Assembly: GCA_029935275.1 (NCBI GenBank)
Contig: JAOZKQ010000015.1
Location: 1,886-17,819, forward strand
DNA: 15,934 bases
Direction of reading: 5' to 3'
From: Bacteroidales bacterium
Lineage (GTDB): Bacteria > Bacteroidota > Bacteroidia > Bacteroidales > VadinHA17
The translations under genes were made by a program, and so were the position numbers. Positions 1-4,797 of this stretch are shown one piece after another. A model generated the notes under the pieces. The model ran no database searches. It saw nothing but the letters and a program-made list of their open reading frames with translations, and was not told the DNA's origin. The stretch's first letter is position 1. The number at the start of each line of letters is the position of its first letter.

Positions 1-51
1 GGCAACGCCCTGGGTATAGGAATAAGTGAGATAGCGGCGCAAGTAGAATGA
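1..51 (+). CDS. Possible C-terminal tail of an upstream gene (partial)
   Basis: Frame 1 is open from the window edge to a TGA at 49-51 and reads 16 residues ending GISEIAAQVE. The other two forward frames stop within about 30 bases. This could be the end of a gene lying mostly outside the window, but the stretch is too short to assign to a family and could be chance. The rest of the leader up to 195 shows no recognisable gene or promoter. Confidence 0.22.
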   Translation, partial: GNALGIGISEIAAQVE

Positions 52-195
52 CATTAAGAACACTAATTCATACTGTGCCGCAAGAAAGGGAAGTTTAAGC
101 CGTCACATATTCTTTTAGTAAACCAGATTCTTTAAACAACAATGAAATAATTTTAAATCAGCTATTCTAATAGTTAATAACTAACACTTCTTATA

Positions 196-1194
196 ATGTT
201 TATAGTACATTCTTACACAACCGCGGTGATCTTCACAATAATTACAATGATTTGTTGGGGTTCATGGGCCAATACTCAGAAAATTGCAGGAAAAAGCTGG
301 AGATTTGAACTTTTTTATTGGGATTATGTATGGGGAATTGTCATACTGTCGCTGATTTCTGCTTTAACACTTGGTAGTTTTGGAGAAAATGGAAGGGGGT
401 TTATAACTGATATCAGCCTGGCTGATCCTGAAAATATAGCTTATGCCTTTTTGGCTGGAGTAATTTTCAATCTTGCCAATATCCTACTGGTTGCAGCAAT
501 TGCTGTGGCCGGAATGTCAGTAGCCTTTCCCGTAGGAATAGGTATTGCATTGGTATTGGGGGTTTTGGTTAATTACCTTGCAACACCATCGGGGAACCCC
601 TTTATGCTGTTTGCCGGGGTCATACTTGTAGCCATTGCCATATTGGTTGATGCTGTAGCATACAAGCAGCTGGAGTCAGCCAAACAGAAAGTTACATCCA
701 GGGGTTTGGGCCTTTCAGTAACAGCAGGAATTTTAATGGCCCTGTTTTATCGTTTTGTGGCAAAATCTATGGCACCTGATTTTATGAATCCGGCAGAAGG
801 AATGCTTACTCCATATACTGCCGTTTTTATATTCTCAATTGGTATTTTAATCAGCAATCTGCTTTTTAATACAATCCTGATGAAAAAGCCTATCGAAGGT
901 GAGGCTGTGAGTTATTACCAGTATTTCAAAGGGACTTATAAAATTCATCTGGTTGGGATCCTGGGTGGAACAATTTGGGCTATTGGTATGTCTTTAAGTA
1001 TTATTGCTGCGGGAAAAGCAGGTTATGCTATTTCTTATGGCCTTGGCCAGGGGGCCACTCTTATTGCAGCACTCTGGGGTGTTTTTATCTGGAAAGAATT
1101 CAAAGGTGCAAGTCAAAAAACAAATATTCTATTATTCTTAATGTTCGTTCTTTTTATTCTTGGTTTAGGATTTATTATCTATGCTGGATTGTAG
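196..1194 (+). CDS. GRP/RhaT-like sugar permease (DMT superfamily)
   Basis: A 332-residue, strongly hydrophobic protein with about ten membrane segments. It matches in pattern the GRP (glucose/ribose porter) and RhaT branch of the drug/metabolite transporter superfamily, often annotated in Bacteroidota as a multidrug DMT permease. Recognisable family stretches are the N-terminal TMICWGSWANTQK with an aromatic-rich FELFYWDYVWG (about 17-47), then NLANILLVAAIAVAGMSVAF (about 91-110) and a glycine-rich final helix pair. It probably takes up a sugar or nucleoside across the inner membrane; the substrate cannot be read from sequence. The ATG at 196 gives the usual family N-terminus. No Shine-Dalgarno is seen, which is normal for the phylum. 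The last 58 codons are duplicated downstream (2055-2228). The gene is intact, so the event that produced the duplicate left a functional 3' end in place. Confidence 0.88.
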   Translation: MFIVHSYTTAVIFTIITMICWGSWANTQKIAGKSWRFELFYWDYVWGIVILSLISALTLGSFGENGRGFITDISLADPENIAYAFLAGVIFNLANILLVAAIAVAGMSVAFPVGIGIALVLGVLVNYLATPSGNPFMLFAGVILVAIAILVDAVAYKQLESAKQKVTSRGLGLSVTAGILMALFYRFVAKSMAPDFMNPAEGMLTPYTAVFIFSIGILISNLLFNTILMKKPIEGEAVSYYQYFKGTYKIHLVGILGGTIWAIGMSLSIIAAGKAGYAISYGLGQGATLIAALWGVFIWKEFKGASQKTNILLFLMFVLFILGLGFIIYAGL

Positions 1195-1204
1195 CTTTTA
1201 AACA
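1021..1204 (+). repeat. Direct repeat, copy 1 (3' end of permease gene)
   Basis: These bases recur without indels at 2055-2238. The match covers the last 58 codons including the stop and about 10 bases beyond it. I count 10 substitutions in the 174 coding bases plus one just after the stop. The repeat period is 1,034 bp, and the HigB-HigA module lies between the copies. Confidence 0.9.
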
Positions 1205-1313
1205 ATAACAAACATTTCCTTTGATTAATGAAATATTGATAATCAAAAAGTAGAGGTATTTATATTAGCAATACATTAAAGTTTACGTTTCAAAGAGTTG
1301 ATTTAAATTAAAG

Positions 1314-1343
1314 TTACCGTTTTGGTAATTATTTGTATCTTTG
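1314..1343 (+). promoter_or_regulatory. higBA promoter with overlapping inverted-repeat operator
   Basis: TATCTTTG at 1336-1343 is a perfect match to the Bacteroidota -7 box TAnnTTTG. Just upstream, TTACC (1314-1318) and GGTAA (1324-1328) form an inverted repeat around GTTTT, in the -33 region. A transcript would begin near 1350, so the usable start codon of higB is the ATG at 1360. Antitoxins of the HigA type commonly repress their own operon, and this palindrome is a natural site for that. Operator function is inferred, not shown. Confidence 0.65.
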
Positions 1344-1359
1344 TCAAAAAATATTCCTA

Positions 1360-1653
1360 ATGAGAGTTGTGGCTAAAAGGATACTTAGAAAATTCTGGGA
1401 GAAGCATAGTGATTCTGAACAGCAACTTAAGACATGGTACAAGGAAGCGTCTAAAGCAGATTGGTTAAATCCTTCAGATATTAAGTCTGAGTATTCAAAA
1501 GCAAGTATTTTAAAATCAGGTAGGGTTGTTTTCAATATTTATGGAAATAAATACCGGCTTATTGTTGATATTAATTACAAACGACAATGGGTATTCATTA
1601 GGTTTATTGGGACTCATACGGATTATGATAAAATTGACGCAAATAAAATTTAG
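1360..1653 (+). CDS. higB: HigB-family toxin (ribosome-dependent mRNA interferase)
   Basis: A 97-residue basic protein of the HigB/RelE-fold family (HigB_toxin type). Family landmarks are the N-terminal RVVAKRILRKFWEKH, a central W-N-P-D segment (35-40), VVFNI-GNKYRL (about 56-67) and the C-terminal RFIGTHTDYDKID (81-93). Members cut mRNA on the ribosome and are neutralised by the partner antitoxin. An in-frame upstream start at 1333 would lie before the -7 promoter box, so the ATG at 1360 is preferred. The toxin gene comes first and its partner starts 5 bp after its stop, the usual HigBA order. The module lies between two copies of the permease 3' end, which suggests mobility. Toxicity is inferred from family membership. 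Confidence 0.9.
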   Translation: MRVVAKRILRKFWEKHSDSEQQLKTWYKEASKADWLNPSDIKSEYSKASILKSGRVVFNIYGNKYRLIVDINYKRQWVFIRFIGTHTDYDKIDANKI

Positions 1654-1658
1654 AAAAC

Positions 1659-2015
1659 ATGAACATAAAAGTTTTAAAATCGGAAAAAGAATATACAAAA
1701 GCCTTAAAAAGACTTGAGAAAGTATTTCATGCACCTATTGACTCAATTGAAGGAGATGAAGCAGATTTGTTATCAATTTTAATTGAAAAATACGAGGATG
1801 AGCATTATCCAATTGATGCTCCGGACCCTATTGAAGCAATTAGGTTTAGAATGGAACAAATGGACATGACTAAAAAGGAATTAGCTGAGATTATTGGGTA
1901 TAAAAGTCGGGTATCTGAAATTTTTAGCAGGAAAAGAAAATTGACTTTGAAAATGATAAGGAACCTTCATGATAAAATGAAGATTCCTTATGAATCACTG
2001 ATAAGCGATTATTAA
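1659..2015 (+). CDS. higA: HigA-family antitoxin with XRE helix-turn-helix
   Basis: A 118-residue partner of the toxin. Residues 1-45 form a helical, acidic N-terminal region. The linker EHYPIDAPDPIEAIRFRMEQ (about 48-67) is characteristic of this HigA group, and residues 70-112 form an XRE/Cro-type helix-turn-helix (TKKELAEIIG, then SRVSEIFSRKRKLTLKMI). It should bind and inhibit the HigB protein and repress the promoter at 1314-1343. The start follows the toxin stop by 5 bp with translational coupling likely. It is full length for the family and shows no frameshift, so the pair looks functional. Confidence 0.9.
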   Translation: MNIKVLKSEKEYTKALKRLEKVFHAPIDSIEGDEADLLSILIEKYEDEHYPIDAPDPIEAIRFRMEQMDMTKKELAEIIGYKSRVSEIFSRKRKLTLKMIRNLHDKMKIPYESLISDY

Positions 2016-2054
2016 GAAAGTACTTTTAATAATAGCAAATTATTGCCCATAGCC

Positions 2055-2238
2055 GGTTATGCCATTTCTTATGGCCCTGGCCAGGAGGCCACACTTATTG
2101 CAGCACTCTGGGGTGTTTTTATCTGGAAAGAATTCAAAGGCGCAAGTCAAAAAACAAATATTCTTTTATTCTTCATGTTTGTTCTTTTTATACTCGGTTT
2201 AGGATTTATTATCTATGCTGGATTGTAGTTTTTAAACA
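2055..2238 (+). pseudogene. Relic 3' end of a second permease copy (direct repeat, copy 2)
   Basis: The last 58 codons and stop of a permease nearly identical to the gene at 196-1194, with no 5' part: homology fades just upstream of 2055, 40 bp after the antitoxin gene. Of 10 coding substitutions relative to copy 1, seven are silent and three change residues (L to P, G to E, L to F). That excess of silent changes suggests divergence while the source was still a working gene. A 61-codon reading frame exists only with a TTG start and is not credible as a gene. The relic shows where the ancestral gene once ended, or where an incoming allele joined. Confidence 0.85.
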
Positions 2239-2287
2239 CATTCCAATAACAGATTTTAGGTTTTTGAATTTTTGAATATGTGTTTAA
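2232..2287. repeat. 10-bp inverted repeat flanking an AT-rich spacer
   Basis: TTAAACACAT at 2232-2241 has its exact reverse complement ATGTGTTTAA at 2278-2287, with 36 bp between. The left arm begins right after the relic permease stop codon. The role is unknown: it could be a weak transcript-end hairpin or the end of a small inserted segment. Confidence 0.5.
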
Positions 2288-2304
2288 CAAATAAAAAGTA
2301 AGTT

Positions 2305-2368
2305 TGAGAGGAAATAGATACCTAACACACTGTCTGAGAGGAAATATTAGGTAACTTTACCATGGTAA
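2305..2368. promoter_or_regulatory. Cluster of short repeats and half-sites upstream of the DUF2971 gene
   Basis: TGAGAGGAAATA occurs at 2305-2316 and again at 2335-2346 (30-bp period). TACCTAA at 2319-2325 is mirrored by TTAGGTA at 2347-2353. Then GGTAA (2350-2354), TTACC (2357-2361) and GGTAA (2364-2368) follow closely, the last two forming the 12-bp palindrome TTACCATGGTAA. The GGTAA/TTACC half-sites are the same as in the putative higBA operator. This is plausibly a regulatory region for the gene at 2419, but no clear -7 box is present. Confidence 0.4.
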
Positions 2369-2418
2369 GCTGTTCGAATAACATAATTGGCAACCATAAA
2401 AGAAGATAAAATCAAACC

Positions 2419-3222
2419 ATGATGATTAGAAGAATTACAGACAATCCTATTCCTAAAATCCTTTATAAATACAGGGATTGGTCTAATAAATATCATCGAA
2501 AACTAATAACTAAGCAAGAGATTTACTTTCCAAGGCCATCAGAATTTAATGACCCTTTTGATGGTAATATTCCAATCCGGTGGGACCTTTTGACTTATGA
2601 AGATTGTTTAAAAAAAAATCTTGAAATTCTAAATACTGTTCACAAAGACAAAAATCAACAACTTGTTAAAGAATATGCAAAGAAGATTACTGATGAAAAA
2701 AAACTATGGCATCCCGACAATTTAGCAAAAGAAAAATATGAACAACAAGAGAAGTGGGACAAAATTATTGGACTATTCTCTTTATCTGCTGTACCAGATA
2801 ACATATTAATGTGGTCACATTATTCTTTTAATCACACTGGATTTGTGATAGGATTTAATACTGAATCATTATCATGCAATTATGACTTTGAATACATAGA
2901 GCCAATTGTTTACCAGTCAGAATATCCAATAATCTATGGAAAAGACAATAGTACAAGCCAATTTTACAAAAAGTTCTTTCATAAATCAAACTTATGGAGT
3001 TATGAAAACGAATGGAGAATAAGTAAAAATCATATAGAGAAAAGAACAATAAAACTGAATATTGAGGCTATAAACAAGTTAATCATAGGATGTCGTGTTG
3101 ATTCGAAACAAACAAAAAGAATAATTGAACTTAGCAAAAAGCATTTAGGACTTGATTTTCCAATTTTCAAAGCAAGTAAGGATGAAAATAATTTTGAATT
3201 GAAAATTAATCAAATTGAATAA
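2419..3222 (+). CDS. DUF2971 family protein
   Basis: A 267-residue soluble protein recognised by the DUF2971 pattern: ILYKYRDW near the N-terminus (about 14-21), FPRPSEFNDPFDG (37-49), then GLFSLS and ILMWSHYS..HTGFVIGF (about 118-146), and a later LWSYENEWR (about 194-202). The family's biochemical role is not established to my knowledge. Its members are scattered in accessory and mobile regions. Two ATG codons are adjacent at 2419 and 2422, and either could be used. The stop codon lies 3 bp before the left arm of repeat copy A. The gene therefore sits relative to that repeat much as a cassette gene does to its recombination site. Lysine-, asparagine- and isoleucine-rich composition suggests a foreign origin. 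Confidence 0.85.
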   Translation: MMIRRITDNPIPKILYKYRDWSNKYHRKLITKQEIYFPRPSEFNDPFDGNIPIRWDLLTYEDCLKKNLEILNTVHKDKNQQLVKEYAKKITDEKKLWHPDNLAKEKYEQQEKWDKIIGLFSLSAVPDNILMWSHYSFNHTGFVIGFNTESLSCNYDFEYIEPIVYQSEYPIIYGKDNSTSQFYKKFFHKSNLWSYENEWRISKNHIEKRTIKLNIEAINKLIIGCRVDSKQTKRIIELSKKHLGLDFPIFKASKDENNFELKINQIE

Positions 3223-3225
3223 TTA

Positions 3226-3365
3226 CGGTTGCTAATAATTAAGTGTTCGGATGGTCGGCACGACCAAATCTGAACACGGTGTTGACGAAACCGGTCAACA
3301 GGGCATTTAATTATGGGTAATGAATGCTTATTATTTGGGGTTATTTTATTTTAGTTATTGCAATA
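3226..3365. repeat. Gene-end palindromic repeat, copy A (attC-like)
   Basis: It begins 3 bp after the DUF2971 stop. Outer arms CGGTT (3226-3230) and AACCG (3289-3293) enclose a stem of 3243-3256 (GTGTTCGGATGGTC) against 3262-3277 (GACCAAATCTGAACAC), with a GGCAC loop, one G-T pair and a two-base bulge. A 72-bp tail from GTCAACA (3294) onward also recurs in copy B. The shared core words with copy B are GTTCGGATGG, CGGCAC, ACCAAATCTGAACACG and GTAATGAATG. Confidence 0.75.
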
Positions 3366-3395
3366 TTTCATTTTCCTACTCGTTTTTAGACATAA

Positions 3396-3578
3396 TTTCC
3401 TGATTTTAAGCTTCCAAATCATTATTTGCTTCTTCAAAAGGAAATATTAATTATTGAAAATTTGACTAATCTGGATAAATTAATTGGCAGTTCCTTTGAA
3501 CTAAATTGTATTCCATTAAAAATTGAGAATTCTGATGGCTCACCGATAAGAGCATTTGCACGTATCCAAAGTGAATAA
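3396..3578 (+). pseudogene. 3' remnant of a cyclase/kynurenine-formamidase-like gene
   Basis: An open frame preceded by a TAA at 3393-3395 encodes 60 residues. They read like the C-terminus of the cyclase family (PF04199, arylformamidase-like): KLPNHYLLL, then ILIIENLTNLDKL, then FELNCIPLKI and NSDGSPIRAFARI before a TAA at 3576-3578. In intact members the IIENLTNLD and D-G-SP-R words are close to the C-terminus, so perhaps three quarters of the gene is missing. No start codon or N-terminal metal-binding His motif is present nearby. The break falls just past the tail of repeat copy A, which suggests that arrival of the DUF2971 segment removed the 5' part. Confidence 0.7.
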
Positions 3579-3604
3579 TGAGAACAAGGCATAACATAAT
3601 AGGA

Positions 3605-3628
3605 TTTTTGGCTCAGTTGAGCCAAAAA
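3605..3628. terminator. Perfect 11-bp hairpin after the cyclase relic
   Basis: TTTTTGGCTCA at 3605-3615 faces its exact complement TGAGCCAAAAA at 3618-3628, and the downstream arm runs on into more A residues. The minimal two-base loop means the inner pairs open in practice. The T-tract and A-tract ends make it usable as a terminator in the leftward direction or as an extension of the next hairpin. Confidence 0.5.
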
Positions 3629-3632
3629 AAGA

Positions 3633-3663
3633 GGTAGTAAGATTGATCCTTACTGCCTTTTTT
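3633..3663 (+). terminator. Rho-independent terminator
   Basis: GGTAGTAAG (3633-3641) pairs with CTTACTGCC (3649-3657), with one G-T pair and a 7-base loop, followed by six T residues. An A-tract precedes the stem. It lies 55 bp after the stop of the cyclase relic and probably was that gene's terminator; it would still stop read-through from the left. Confidence 0.75.
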
Positions 3664-3948
3664 GATATGGATTTCCCGGCATACTACAACCATTAAAATT
3701 AAGCTCATCCCAGGGGTTATTGACATACAAAATCATAAATAATTGCTCCTCGATATTTAAAATTTATTAAATTTATCCAAATTCTTACAAGAATGAAGGT
3801 TTTTAGGCAAACTGCCGTTGGTGCCAGCAAGCAAATTAGATTAGACATTAGAAAGGATTATCTGTAATTTGAGCAAATAAATAAAATTCCAATGAAGAAA
3901 CTGTATTATGACTTCTATACAATATATTGAATTTTAAACTAAACATAG

Positions 3949-4518
3949 ATGATTATATATTTAATCGGAATTAGTTGTGTTGGGAAAACTACAATTGGTA
4001 AGATGTTAGCGAAAAAAATGGAATTCACATTTTTCGACTTAGATGAAGAAGTGGAAAAGCACTATCAAAAATCAATTGAAAGGATTCAGGATGAGTGTTT
4101 TACAATGAATGGATTCCGTAAAAAAGCAAGCATGGTGCTTGATAATATTCTTGCAAACTTAGATGATTCAGTGATCGCAGGAACACCAGCAGGATTAAAG
4201 TATTCATATTTACAGGTATACAAAAAACACAAGACTAAGAAAGATTTATTTTCAATTCATATTCGGGATTCTTATGAGAATGTATTAAATAGATTGTCGT
4301 TTTATGACAAAGATTCAAAACAGATTATCGAAGTATTGGACGAAACAAAAAGGAAAAGGTATCTGAAGGAAATTAGGTCTGATTATAACTATTTTAGGGA
4401 TTCTTACAAACGTGCAGATTTACAAATAGACATTGAAAATATTCACTTGGATAATATTCCAAATTTGATAATTAATGGATTAGAGAAAATAAATAAAATG
4501 CAAGCTGCCAACAATTAA
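3949..4518 (+). CDS. Shikimate-kinase-like P-loop kinase of unknown substrate
   Basis: A 189-residue protein with a Walker A motif GISCVGKTT (7-15) followed by IGKMLA, then FFDLDEEVEKHYQKSI (28-43), an F-R pair in NGFRKKA (54-60), and a lysine/arginine-rich lid-like region around 135-150. This order (P-loop, D-x-D, x-FR) matches shikimate kinase and related AAA_33 small-molecule kinases. The usual GGG segment of true shikimate kinase is replaced by AGTPAGLKY (77-85), so the substrate is probably different. The last residues (QAANN) and the stop codon are encoded by the left arm of repeat copy B, so the repeat forms the end of this gene. There is no partner gene and no visible promoter. It appears to be a free-standing accessory cassette-type gene. 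Confidence 0.7.
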   Translation: MIIYLIGISCVGKTTIGKMLAKKMEFTFFDLDEEVEKHYQKSIERIQDECFTMNGFRKKASMVLDNILANLDDSVIAGTPAGLKYSYLQVYKKHKTKKDLFSIHIRDSYENVLNRLSFYDKDSKQIIEVLDETKRKRYLKEIRSDYNYFRDSYKRADLQIDIENIHLDNIPNLIINGLEKINKMQAANN

Positions 4519-4683
4519 ACGTTCGGATGGCCGGCACATCTTGTTCCTCCATTCGGGAACCAAATCTGAACACGATGTTGGCAGCTTATACCAAATTCAT
4601 TGGAAAAACGAGTCAACAGAGCAGCTAATTTATGTGTAATGAATGGTTATTATATTGGCTGTCTTTTTTTAATATTTGTAATA
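4502..4683. repeat. Gene-end palindromic repeat, copy B (attC-like)
   Basis: Perfect 12-bp terminal arms, AAGCTGCCAACA (4502-4513) and TGTTGGCAGCTT (4576-4587), enclose an inner stem GTTCGGAT (4521-4528) with ATCTGAAC (4564-4571, one G-T pair). A small central stem GTTCC (4543-4547) with GGAAC (4556-4560) completes the fold. The 72-bp tail from GTCAACA (4612) on matches that of copy A at roughly three positions in four. Copy B has about 20 extra bases in the centre and about 20 more before the tail. The kinase stop codon (4516-4518) lies inside the element. Confidence 0.8.
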
Positions 4684-4797
4684 CCTGGGGGTAAAACTTT
4701 CCATCGTCCCACGGACATGGAAACGTTTGGAAGGAATAAACTGATGAAGAGAGTGATTGTAAATATTAATATTTTCATTAAAATATCCTTTTAAGAA
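4519..4797. other. Convergent intergenic region between kinase and GH9 genes
   Basis: Beyond repeat copy B there is a hairpin TTTCCATCGTCC (4698-4709) with GGACATGGAAA (4713-4723), one bulged base, and an AT palindrome AAATATTAATATTT (4761-4774). Either could help end the converging transcripts, but neither is followed by a clean T-run. A 64-codon frame at 4600-4794 reads through repeat and hairpin sequence and is not considered a gene. Confidence 0.45.

Larger units (their letters stand above)
3223..3948. other. 726-bp gene-free stretch: repeat, gene relic, terminators, remainder
   Basis: From left to right it holds repeat copy A (3226-3365), the 3' remnant of a cyclase-family gene (3396-3578), two hairpins (3605-3663), and then about 285 bp in which I see no gene or strong signal. 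That last part includes a 23-codon ATG frame at 3794-3865 encoding MKVFRQTAVGASKQ followed by a basic tail. It is too short to judge and could be another degraded gene end. No TAnnTTTG promoter is seen before 3949. Confidence 0.6.

Noticed and set aside
1220..1247. Terminator after the permease gene (TTTGATTA with TAATCAAA)
   Set aside because: An exact 8-bp inverted repeat, but with only two G/C pairs, a 12-base loop and no T-run; too weak to list as a terminator.
1333..1359. Upstream start giving a 106-residue toxin
   Set aside because: It lies before and inside the -7 promoter box, and the family N-terminus (MRVVAKR) begins at the ATG at 1360.
2043..2228. A 61-codon reading frame with TTG start after higA
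   Set aside because: It is the duplicated end of the permease gene, has no 5' part and no promoter, and would encode only the last two membrane helices.
3226..4587. Calling the two gene-end repeats true integron attC sites
   Set aside because: The outer core bases do not satisfy RYYYAAC/GTTRRRY in either copy, no integrase is in the window, and the shared 72-bp tail is not a usual attC part. They are recorded as attC-like repeats only.
4600..4794. A 64-codon ATG frame after the kinase gene
   Set aside because: It reads through the tail of repeat copy B, a hairpin and AT palindromes, and its product has no protein-like pattern. A similar frame is not kept in copy A.
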